Assembly: GCA_016802295.1 (NCBI GenBank) | Contig: JAESIW010000180.1 | Span: 134,752 to 198,751 of the forward strand | DNA from: Brachionus rotundiformis | Lineage: Eukaryota > Rotifera > Eurotatoria > Ploima > Brachionidae | Reading direction: 5' to 3' | Length of the DNA stretch: 64,000 nucleotides | Shown: piece after piece, positions 22,201 through 32,204 of the stretch | How positions within the stretch are numbered: the first letter of the stretch is position 1 | Layout of the letters: the number at the start of each line of letters is the position of its first letter | Position numbers and translations under genes: made by a program | Notes under the pieces: model-generated | Told to the model about the DNA's origin: nothing | Seen by the model: the letters and a program-made list of their open reading frames with translations, nothing else | Databases searched by the model: none

Positions 22201-25200
22201 TTCAATTTAATTTTAAAGTAGAAAAAATCAATTTTAAATTTTTATATTTTTCTTATTCTAATATAAATGCATTACCAAAGTTTAGTTTTTCAACAAAATG
22301 AAAAAATTTAAATATTAAGCCATGGTTTATTATTTGATTAAAATTTTCAATAGATGTTTTTTGTTGTATTCCTAATAAGATTCTTTTTTCCTAATTCATG
22401 CAGCCATTTTAATAAAATTAAGATTATTGCGAATTTTTTATGCTTAAAAAAATATTTATTTTTTTTTTTTGTAACATAAAATTCCAAAATCAACAAGATG
22501 GCTAATTTATACTTAACATATTATCTAATACTCAGTTTTCTAATAAAACTAAAAGGGCTTTTAAGATCCGAGTAATTGCTCTATTTAATCTAATCGAGCA
22601 TTTTTTTTTCAACTTTATTAGAATTTAAACTAAATGTATATGAAAATTTTTTACTATTACTAATGTCTCTTTTTTATCCAGATTTCTTTATCAACTTCGA
22701 AAATATTTACAACTCTGTCTCTCCATAGCGATAGTTTAAGCAAATACCAAATCCCACACATAATTTTAAGAACTTTATTTCTAAAACTTAGCTAAAAGGT
22801 ATCAACACCGCTATTATGTATTGAATAGATTAACCCAGTAAGATAAACGTGAATCATAAACTTAGAATTTTTTTTTACCTATTAAAGCTCTAAAATAAAT
22901 TTCACTTGATTTTAAAGAATTTAGAAATTAAAAATGGCAGAATTGTGTCCGGGCTTAATTTGGTCTATTATTTGGATAATTATACTGTGGTTTTTGATGT
23001 GGCCAATAGCCGGCCTTCTAGCAGGAATTTGGATTTTATTAATGCCTCTAGCGGCGTGCATACCAGCCCTCAAAGAAGTCAACACCACCTTACTCAAATG
23101 GATCCAATACTGCGAAATAGTCGGACAGAATATAAAAGAAATGAAGCCATTGACTGGCTAAAATACTTACATGTATCATCTCCGTTGTATGTCAAACAGT
23201 TTTGGACTATTAATTCTAAATCGCTTATAAACTCTCTTCGTGATTTATATACTTTATTGTTTATTTTTAGTTGAATAGTAGACAAATCCATTGGATTCTT
23301 TTTAAATAAAATTTTTAAGAAAGTTATTTTTTTAATTTATTTTCTTTAACCAGAGAGTGGCCGAAGAGCATGAGCTAAAAAGGTCCAAGACCTAGTCACG
23401 TGATTTTTTTTGGGTTCAAAGTTTGTTATTCAAGCTCTTTATTATGCTAATTTTTTATTATAAAGAACTGACTGAATTAGTAATATTTGATTAAACAAGT
23501 TTGGTATGGAAAATTAATAAAAGTTTAAAAAATAAGTGTGCATTTCGACAGTTAATTATATTTTTATTTTTTGAGATTAATTTATTTTTGATTTATTCTT
23601 TCAATTGAATTGTTGTTGGAAAATGATTTTTTACTTTGGTAGGGAAATTCGACAACGAAAATCAACTTTAAGATAATTTATTAAAAGTGTAAACATGTGC
23701 CATTTATAAAACAATTGCATCTCAAAATTGTCACATATCAAATTAAAAAATTATCATAACAGACTTATTAATATGACTTCTACATTTTAAATTATTAGTT
23801 TAATTTGAGATTTCTTAAAATCTTTATTTTGAACAGACTTTAAAATAATTACTTCATTGACTTAATTTTTTAACAAGTCAATAAAATTGTCATAATTACT
23901 GGTTCAAATATATTTAAACTTTTAATTAGAAAAGAATAAGTTATCTGATAAAATGTTTTAAAAATAATAAATTCTGGGCTTGGCGAAAAGTTGCTTTCCG
24001 ATTTTGTCCCTCTTTAATTTTTTATAAAGTATCCAAGATTAGAATAAACAAAAAAAATATTTTGAGTATCTAGACATAAAGCCTTATGAAGTATTTAAAT
24101 ATTAGTTTTGCGTAAATTGGGATTTCAACTTTTTCAGGTAACAATATAAAAAAATACACACAGAAAACACTAATTCAAAATGAAAAGGAATACTAAAAAT
24201 TGCTAATTAACATAAATAAGATGTTCACCTCAAACTCTCAAAGAAGCTACAAAAGGAATAAGCAAATTTCTATTTCTTAATCTAAACCTAAAATTATTAA
24301 AAGTATTATTTTTGTTTAAAATGGTTGAAGGACCGAAGTGGATAAAAAAGTTCTTATAGCGACCTTCTAGATGAAAATTGATATAACTATGGTGATTCTA
24401 TTATAAATTGATTATATGAATTAAATAAAGTATTTAGTTATAACAATTATTTAATTGCCCCAAAATACCATTTCAAGCTTACGTCAACTTGTTTCAACCA
24501 GCTGATGTAAGCTTGATGCGTTCACTTAAGAAGGCTTGTTATCAAAAATGAAAAAATTAGATAATCAATGAGGAAAAGAGTTTGACCACTGTTGGCAATC
24601 AGAAATCTGCTCGTTATGTTCAAGTCATCTTTTGGATCAGCGCAATATGAAATCAATTAAAGTCAAAAATAATCAGTGATTAAAGTTAGCCGACTTTTCA
24701 GACCTTCAGACAGAAACTGAATCTGATCCTGACAATCATCAATGATCAATTATCTCGTTCTTTTTTATATTTCATAGATAAATGGGTTTAATTTTCCTAA
24801 AAGTGGTTAAAAATAGAACTAATCTAATTAAAGATGTTAGATTTTATTTCTTTCTAGATAATATCCTAGAGGAATAAAAAAAAGGCCTTTGAGATATTAA
24901 AACGTGTTTAATTTCTGAGGGAAATTATCTGAGAAAATGCGGTGATCAGGGCGCGCTGAGCAAGACCATTGAGAATCACTTAAAGACTTAACTTCAAAAT
25001 ACACATTTCACAGGACTATTGTACTAACAAAGCTTAAAACTAACAGTCGAAATATGTTAAGTGTGCCAGGGCTTAAGACTGATTAAAGAATTTTAACAGT
25101 TATGGAGTAACGGCTTGTTTGAGATGAACCTAAATTAACTTTATGTTTTCAACACGATTGATTATTGTTGATTCTACCCTAAAAAGGCTTAAGACTAACA

Positions 25201-28200
25201 CTAGTAATATGTGAAGAAGAAGGCTAACAGCTCCAGAAAGAAGAACAGAGAGCTTCGATAAGAAAATATGGCTTAGAAGAAGTTTCCTTATTCAAATGTT
25301 TAAAGAAAAAATAAAATAGGTCTGTTAGTAGTTTTCACTCACGTTTTCGAGCAGATGTACAAGTGGCCATCCATACCAAAATAAAGAGAAAAATAAACAA
25401 AATTGTGCTCATGTAGAGAATTAATACAAAAAGATGGAATTTGATTCAGTCAAAGCTCAATCGACCTCAAGTTAGCTTGTATAGCCGAGTGATCTGTGTG
25501 ATATATGTCATACAAGTAGAGGCTCAATGACTCTAAGTGACAGTATTAGCTTTAAGTCACAAAAAAGATGGATTCAGAGTGAACAGAGATTGCGTTGTAA
25601 AAGATCTACAAGGACTAAAGAAAAAAACAAAAAATCGCATTAATAAAATAATTTAAATAAGAATATTTCAAGTCAATTGACTTAATTTTATGACTTTTGA
25701 ACATTGATGATAAACCAAATCAGACTTGTTTACAAGTCACAGTTTTAAGACTTAATTTTTTTTCAAGTCAAGTAAATGATAAATTTTTTCGAGAAATTTA
25801 AAAAACCTTAGTCTTAGTACATTTAGATATTCATTAAAAACGAGTCATTGACTTGATTTGACCTATGACTTCATCAAGACTTTAATCCATTCTAGTGGCC
25901 TGAGATACTTGCTCATATTATTTGATAAATAAATCAAATATAAGAAAATTTTCACTTTGTTTCTCTTCTATTAGAGACAAGAAAAATGCATGTTTTATGA
26001 GGTTGTGAGGTTGGTTTCAATTCGATCATTTCAATTCAGAAAAACTTGAATAACTATCTTACTAAAAGAGATAATTTAGTTCTATAAAATGCTCAATTAC
26101 CGTAATGTCTTGCCCCCTAATGCGGCATCTATTTTCAGAATTCTGGATTTTGATGCTGCATTTAACCCACTTTTTTTTCCAGATACGCTGCGACTAAAAA
26201 TGTCAAAATTTTGGTATAAATGCCGCATTAAATAAGTTAAAAATATGTAAAAAATAATTTTTATTATTAATTTTTTATTTTTGTTATTTTTTTACATATT
26301 TTTAATTATTTAATGCGGCATTTATACCAAAATTTTGACATTTTTAGTCGCAGCGTATCTGGAAAAAAAAGTGGGTTAAATGCAGCATCAAAATCCAGAA
26401 TTCTGGTTTAAAGTGCAATGCATTAGGGCGCAAGGCACTACGGTATAAGCCAATTTGCTTAATTCAGTAAAATAAGTCTGCAAAATACTCTGCAATTTTA
26501 TGCATTTTGCACGCCATTTAAAGTATTCAAATCAATTGCGCACTTACTAAGCATAGTTTTTGCAGACATATATTTTCGGATTAAGCAAAGTTGCTTAAAC
26601 ATTAAGCAGTTTACAGAACTAAATTATTCCTTATAGTAAAAAAATTATTCAAATTTTCTGAATTGAAACGATCGAATTGAAATAAACTTCACAGCCCCAT
26701 GTTTTATATTATACACTAATCATGAATTTTTTTTAAAACAAAACACATTTTTTGTAAATAAATAATTCGAATAAAGGATAATTTTTCACTCAAAGTCTAT
26801 TTGTGGAAATACAGCACTTTCTTAAGCCCTTAAGTGGGACTACCAAATCAAGAGTTGTGTCACTAAGGCAAATAAAGTATTAATTTAATCCAACTAGAAT
26901 AAAAATATAAAGATGTATTAAAAAAATGTTAGCAAATAAACTAGAATTTCAACTATTTAAATTACTTTCAGCCACTAATTTGGTTAAAGCTAAACAAAAG
27001 ACTAGAATTATGTATAATAGAAAAAAAAACCTGTATTATAGAATTGTAATCAGGGGCGTCTTCTTCGCTGACAGCGGTCTTAAACGGCCACGAATATTTA
27101 CACTGGAGTAATTTTTGCAAAACTTTATACATAAGAAAATAATTTTTAATATTAAAATCGGACGACTTTGAATCGTTTGATCTAACACTGTGGGCATCCA
27201 AGCTCATTTCGTCATGTTGTGACGAATCGTTTAATAAATGGTCTTTTTTGGCAAGTCTTTGTTTGAGTCTTTCTTCGCGAGCGCGCGCTATTTGCTCTCG
27301 CTTGATTCTTTCTTGTTCTTCAATGGGCAACTTGGAAAACTCATCAGCGGCCAAGTCGGACTCATTCTCGGAAAAATTGTGCACTTGCTTTGACTGAAGT
27401 CGCTGCGATTGTCTCTTGGGTTGCATGGCCTGCAAACGCTGTTGTTTCTCCCTCTCGGCCTTTTGGAACAAGCCGGGCATCTCGGGCAAGTACTGGCTCT
27501 CAATCAACTCGCCGATGTCCTGGTCTTGTTTCTTAGCCGAGCTCTTAAGCCTTTCATTCAGCTCGGACCAGTCCTCCAGTGAGACGCACACACACGACCA
27601 GTAGCGGAGCTCTTTTTTCAGTGTTTGCTCATAGTTGTCCGTGTCTAGCTCCTCTACGTCGATCTCCTCCTCGCTTTCAAAGCTCTCCTCGGCCTCGGAC
27701 TCCTCCTCTTCCTCCTCCTTGGCTCGCAAGCGCCTCGACGAACGGGTCGAGCGCGTCGCCTTCTTCTCCACCTTTTTCTTGACAACTTTCTTCTTCTGCT
27801 TCTTCTCCGGCTTTTTCTCCTCATACAGCCTGAGGTCGCCAAAGTACCATAGCCTGGTCTCTGCCGAGTCCACGGCCAGCGGCTCCAAGCGCAGCTCATT
27901 CGCTTCGTAGTCCTTAAAATAGAATCATTCAAAATACCAATTAAACACACCAATTCTAAACTTACGCTTAGCTTGGACTCTATGTCGTTCAGCGACAGCC
28001 TCAGCTCACACAGTTTGAATATTATGTCCAATTTGGCGAGTATGGTCAGGTTATTCCATGAGTTGTAGGCGCTCTTGGGCTCGTCTGCTTCTTTATTGGC
28101 ATTAGTTAGTATAAAATCTAGATGGTATCTGCGCAGTACTTGGAGCAAGTATTGGTCAAAGTTTGTTAAACTGAATTAATTAAGCAATTAGGAATAATGA

Positions 28201-28430
28201 CTTTAAATTTAAAATAAAATGGGCTCATACTCTATGGATCTGTTTATGAATGGCTTGAGAAGCTTTTGAAGTAGATGAACAATGGTTATGTTGCGCTCAT
28301 TGCCACAATCATCTATGAGCGCGTCCTCGAACTCGTCTACTCGTAGATCGATCAAGTCGAGTTTTTGCTCGAATAAGTTACAAAAGTAGACGATATAGGG
28401 CACTTTCCAGCATCGTCTTAGATCTTCCAT
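19286..28430 (-). CDS. CECR2: CECR2-like bromodomain chromatin-remodelling subunit, five exons
   Basis: Exons, joined by GT-AG sites with consistent phase: 28430-28231, 28170-27966, 27912-27031, 23297-23171, 20787-19286; total 971 residues. The N-terminus (LRRCWKVPYIVYFCNLFEQK) and the block with LRLEPLAVDSAETRLWYFGD match the conserved front part of CECR2. A Lys/Glu-rich coiled middle follows (about 160-385). The bromodomain is split over three exons: KVLQKLLQCKYSWPF and APDYNSIIQ at the end of exon 3, NPMDLSTIQ to the acetyl-lysine-type TYNGDD (Asn467) in exon 4, and YGKLAVKFETFFKRW at the start of exon 5. The long C-terminus is low-complexity with an AT-hook-like GPGRPRKRD and acidic runs. 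CECR2 is an ISWI (SNF2L/SMARCA1) partner in nucleosome remodelling. Introns 3 (3.7 kb) and 4 (2.4 kb) are far longer than others here and carry hairpin repeats. Confidence 0.85.
21007..21393. repeat. Perfect 173-bp inverted repeat around an assembly gap
   Basis: The left arm (21007-21179) and right arm (21221-21393) appear identical in inverse orientation, beginning ACCGTAAACGC and meeting near a poly-T stretch. Between them lie 20 real bases and 21 Ns (21200-21220). It sits in intron 4 of the CECR2-like gene. The element is either a hairpin-type fold-back transposon that stopped the sequencing or an assembly artefact created at the gap. Confidence 0.85.
21200..21220. other. Sequencing gap (21 N)
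   Basis: A run of undetermined bases at the centre of the hairpin. Confidence 0.99.
22934..23161 (+). CDS. Small hydrophobic (hairpin-type) membrane protein nested in CECR2 intron
   Basis: A 75-residue intronless frame. Residues 7-45 are one long hydrophobic run rich in Trp, Ile, Leu and Gly with a central Pro (GLIWSIIWIIILWFLMWPIA, GLLAGIWILLMPLAACIPAL), followed by an amphipathic cytosolic-looking tail ending KEMKPLTG. The pattern suggests a re-entrant or hairpin membrane insertion, loosely caveolin-like, but I do not claim homology. The stop codon lies only 9 nt from the exon 4 donor of the CECR2-like gene on the other strand, so the two transcripts must overlap antisense. I am moderately sure it is a gene because of the coherent topology and a purine-rich leader before the ATG. 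Confidence 0.6.
   Translation: MAELCPGLIWSIIWIIILWFLMWPIAGLLAGIWILLMPLAACIPALKEVNTTLLKWIQYCEIVGQNIKEMKPLTG
24475..24745 (+). mobile_element. Possible DDE transposase remnant (pogo/Tigger-like)
   Basis: One frame reads FQPADVSLMRSLKKACYQK, similar to the region around the third acidic residue of pogo-type DDE transposases, where a bulky His/Gln-Pro-x-Asp motif precedes a KPLK-like block. Stops follow quickly. It lies in CECR2 intron 3. This is weak evidence from a single motif. Confidence 0.3.
25985..26705. repeat. Nested fold-back: hairpin elements inside a larger palindrome
   Basis: The outer arms (about 25985-26080 and 26612-26702) are imperfect inverse copies, sharing for example AATTCGATCATTTCAATTCA read in both directions. 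Inside lies a near-perfect hairpin (26098-26447) with ends TACCGTA/TACGGTA. To its right sits another smaller palindrome (about 26450-26605) containing AAGTCTGCAAAA and its inverse. Confidence 0.75.
26098..26447. mobile_element. Hairpin MITE with TACCGTA ends
   Basis: About 350 bp. The arms share long exact blocks such as TGCCGCATTAAATAA, GTCAAAATTTTGGTATAAAT and TCGCAGCGTATCTGG in inverse orientation around an AT-rich loop. The first bases, TACCGTA, are the same as those of the hairpin at 21006-21393, so the two may share a transposase even though their interiors differ. There is no coding capacity. Confidence 0.7.
26822..26885 (+). mobile_element. Short LINE scrap
   Basis: Nearly the same nucleotides as 30457-30512 (LKWDYQIKSCVTKANKV in translation), a fragment of the CR1/Jockey-like LINE family. 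Confidence 0.6.
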
Positions 28431-28439
28431 CTTTCAAAC

Positions 28440-29310
28440 AGCTTAAAAATAAAGAAAAAAATTTAAAACGTATACTAGGGGCATGATGATTAGAAAGTGT
28501 CTTATTTAAGCTATCGCGCTATCTCACTGCAAGTGGAGTATACGCATGCAAAAGAGCTATTTTGGGCGATTGGGAAATAAGTTTGTTAACAAACGGACAG
28601 ATGGACCCGAAATAAAGCGGCCCAAAGAGCCCCTATTTGTCATCTAAATACTCCCTATTGATCTAGCTATGCTCAGTTTTTCTTAGCTTTTCATAATATG
28701 TAAATATGTATGAACGAAATTTCTATTTCTAAGTTAGTTTTCTCTCGATCTCTCACTCGTTTATACATAAAGTAGTCGAGCATTTTTTATGTATGCGTGT
28801 TTAATTGGTACGAGTTGAGAAATGATAGTATGGGGCGGAATTTGTCTGATTAGGGCTTTTCGTCGCCAACTGGTCACTACTGCTCCCAAAGTCACATATT
28901 TTCTCTAATCGAAATTTAATCTAACTAGCTCGATTGAATAATTTATCATTTTTGGCAAAATTAACTTAACATAAATAATTTATTCTGATGTAATGGTGCA
29001 AGAGTGGTCTTGATTAGCTAATAGGATCTTTTTTTTAAATTTAAAATATACCTGATCTAACGGTTTATAATCAATATAATAATTGATTAATTTTTATCTA
29101 GTTAATGACCTAGAAAAGGTGGAATTAGTTTCAATAGTTTATTTTTTGTTTTTAAGAGAGCTTAGCTTTGTTACCTTTTTTTATTAATGAATCAAGTAAA
29201 ATTGAGTTTTAACAAAAGAAAAAAAATTTTAATCAATAAAAGTTAATAAAAATAAATTTTTGTTCTTTGTTTCTTCTTTTTTTTTAAATTTTAAATAAAA
29301 CAATTTTAAA
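28440..29310. other. Upstream region of the CECR2-like gene, no ORF
   Basis: The stretch 28480-28990 is clearly richer in GC than most intergenic DNA here and lies directly 5' of the minus-strand CECR2-like start. It probably includes the promoter and 5' leader; I see no TATA box I could defend and no coding frame. Confidence 0.4.
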
Positions 29311-29780
29311 TTATTAGGTTGTTTAATAAGTTTTTTCGTTTTTTTTCTAGAGTTTATTTATTTATAAAAACTAAAATAAAATATAATTAGTCACTAAAAT
29401 AATTTCCTTTGCTAGAAATACACATCTCCCATCTTTCTGGCAGCATTTTGATCCCTCGCTCGTATAAGCTGGCTGGTTTTTAGGTGAAATATTGACTGAT
29501 GTCTTTTTTGATTTCCTCCAAGTCTGAGTATTTTTTTTCACCGAGGAAGTGCTGCATGGATCGGAGCAAATGGTAATCTGAAGGAGCTAAGTCTGGTGAA
29601 TAAGCTGGGTGAGATAAGACTTCCCAGCCTAGATTCTCTATCGTGTTCCGAGTCGTTTTTGCAACATATGGTCTAGCGTTATCATGTAAAAGAATGTACA
29701 ACATTGCATAAAAAAATCTAATCTTTTATGAGATTTTTTCATTTAAAAATCGACGAAAAAACTTATTAAACAATTTAATA
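29311..29780 (-). mobile_element. Mariner deletion derivative
   Basis: About 470 bp bounded by inverted ends (TATTAGGTTGTTTAATAAGT on the left, TATTAAATTGTTTAATAAGT read from the right). The minus strand encodes the mariner transposase C-terminal half: HDNARPYVAKTT (second catalytic Asp), AYSPDLAPSDYHL (third Asp of the DD34D triad) and, after a stop and frameshift, YERGIKMLPERWEMCISSKG. The N-terminal DNA-binding half is absent, so it is non-autonomous. Confidence 0.85.
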
Positions 29781-30396
29781 TATCGAAAAAATATTTTAAC
29801 TCAAAACCCTCTTATTTTGGGCATGGTAAACAATCAAATTCATAGTACCAATGGTAAAACCCAGATCAACTGAACATTATTTCTTAAATTCAACTGAACC
29901 AATTTAAACGACTGTTAATTTTAATTTTAATTGTTTTATCCAAAATTAAAAAAAATCGAGATATTTAAGAGATAGTGAAGATTTTATAAGATGATTCATG
30001 AGAAAGTTGTTGCGTTTTTCTCATTGAGATCTCTCCATTGTCTTCTTAGATTTTTTTATCTTTATTGGTTTATTTTTATAATTATCATTAAGTATAATTA
30101 AAATAAAAGGTATTTTAAATGTGTAAAAATTTTTTGTAAATAAAATAATAATAAATTTAATTCTTGTTGCATTTTTTTTTATTTACTTTATTTAATTCAA
30201 ATAAATTAATTTTATAAAAAAAATAAAAATATTGAGTAAACGAAATTTTTTGAAAATTATTAACAGAATACAAAGTTTAAATTATTATTAAATATTACAA
30301 AATTTTTTATGAAAACAAGAAAGACGGCTATTGAAAAAAAAAAAACTGACTTCTAATTTTTACATAAAATTTGAAAAAAAAATAAAACTATCTTAA

Positions 30397-30770
30397 GTGT
30401 CAAAAAAAGAATATAAGAATGCAAAGCCACAAGTAAAATCAAACTGTGGAAAAATCCTTAAGTGGGACTATCAAATCAAGAGCTGTATCACTGAGACAAA
30501 TAAAATATTATCAATAGTTAGAAACACCTTTAAATTTAAGAACGCAAGTAACATTAAACTGTTCTACACATCCCATGTTAGACCTCACTTAGAATATGTA
30601 ATAATCAATTGATTGTCCATATCTTGAAAAAGACAGTAAAGAGTTGGAAAAAATTTAGAGAAGAGCTACAAAAATGATTTCTGAGTTTAAAAATTTAGTA
30701 TTTAAAGACAGATTAAGTCAACAAAAGAATATTCTTGACTAAACTTGGAGATATATTTACTTTTCCGAAA
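30397..30770 (+). mobile_element. LINE reverse-transcriptase C-terminal fragment
   Basis: Frames read LKWDYQIKSCITETNKILSI, NIKLFYTSHVRPHLEYV and RRATKMISEFKNL, the same blocks as in the LINE at 7.3-7.6 kb, with stops between them. Confidence 0.7.
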
Positions 30771-31316
30771 GGAAAGATTGGTTTGTTTCTTCAAGATAAT
30801 ATATTTGAAATTGAAGATATATATTGATCATTTTCAAATTTTGAGACTTAATTTGGAGTTTAGTCTCCAATTTGCTGGCTGTTTGAATGCTCTAAACAAT
30901 CTCAGTTATCAATTTTCAGAAATATCTGATACGTGTAAACATGCTTATTAACATTCTGAAAGAGTGTCTAATATTGGTAGTTTGCATAGCTAAATTTTTC
31001 AAAATTTTTTGTTTGTTTACTGGTGGATTTATTCTGTATTATTTCAAAACTTATCAACAGCGACAACGCTTTTGTAACTTAAGAGTATTTATAACTTCTT
31101 TTTCTCAATTAATAAAAAAATAATTTTTGTAGTCAACAAGGAACTCGCCAATGTTTGGAAAAGCATTGGATCAATTTGGTGAAGTGACAGAGTCTAGTGA
31201 AGAAGGCTTGAGGCGGAGCGGGAAGATCATCCTATGATAAACAAACTCTCTTATGAATTTTAAATTATAAAATAAACTTAAATATGTCTATTACAAAATA
31301 AAAATTACAAATAAAA

Positions 31317-31480
31317 AGTTTGATTCCATGGAAAATATCTCAAAAAGATAAAATAGCGCTTCATTAAATTGATATAAAGATGTGACTTCATTTTTAGCTG
31401 TAAGAGTAAGACTGTTGTCATGTCTTTTTTAATTTTTTTTTATAAAATAGAATGAAGCAACACCTATACTCATTTAATAT
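31317..31480 (+). repeat. Copy of a dispersed non-coding repeat
   Basis: Shares AATATCTCAAAAAGA, AGCGCT-like and AAGAGTAAGACTGTTGT blocks with the repeats at 41.5 kb, 43.1 kb and (inverted) 49.1-49.2 kb. No coding frame. Confidence 0.6.
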
Positions 31481-31852
31481 ATACCATATATTTTTTTAAA
31501 AGTAGTTTATATTTATAGTATTTTAATGATCAAAATTTAATAAAAATCTAAATTATAAAATAAAAGAGTAAAAGAAAAAAATATTTAAATTTAATTTTTT
31601 AATTTTTTATAATAGATATAGTAAATATTGCTAAGTATTAAATACTTTAATGGTTTGAACTTCAGCTTCAGCATGATTAGACATACTTAAGCTTATGATC
31701 AAAATTAAATGATCATTTTCAAAAATTATTGTTTAAAAAATTTTTAAAATTTTTTCTTGTTGTTAATTTAAAAATATTGTTATAATATAAGTGTATTATT
31801 AATATAAGCCAATGTTGTTTTAGAGACATTATTTAGCCAAAAAGACTGTATA

Positions 31853-31934
31853 GACGAGGTGGCCGAGTGGTTAAGGCGATGGACTGCTAATCCATTGTGT
31901 TTTGCACGCGAGGGTTCGAATCCCTTCCTCGTCG
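31853..31934 (+). tRNA. tRNA-Ser (anticodon GCU)
   Basis: The acceptor stem GACGAGG pairs with CCTCGTC, the D-arm contains the class II sequence GGCCGAGTGGTTAAGGC, and the anticodon stem ATGGA/TCCAT holds loop CTGCTAA. A long variable arm and GGTTCGAATCC T-arm follow. There is no intron. A T6 run just downstream can serve as the RNA polymerase III terminator. Confidence 0.97.
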
Positions 31935-32204
31935 AATTTTTTCGAACTTTATTTCCCAAAAATTTTGAGCTCTTTAATTCTATTAAATAAATTCAATTAA
32001 TTTAGTAATTAACTTTTTTTCATTCTTTAAATTGTTTCCGTAATTTTAATATAAATTTTAAATTCCTATTTTTGGCAAAATATTTTTAGACTAAAATCTT
32101 ATGTCAATTTAGACTTAATTTGTAAATTATCTTCACAGGAGCATGATGATATCTTCTTTAAAAATATAAAAGAATTATTCTTTCTTTCTTAATTTTTTTA
32201 AAAA

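Noticed and set aside
27579..28148. Frames on both strands with Arg/Ser/Pro-rich translation
   Set aside because: Shadows of the GC-richer, Lys/Glu-coding exons 2 and 3 of the CECR2-like gene.
31130..31235. Short GC-richer frame reading MFGKALDQFGEVTESSEEGL
   Set aside because: Only about 30 codons, no start context or homology that I can name; possibly LINE-derived untranslated sequence.
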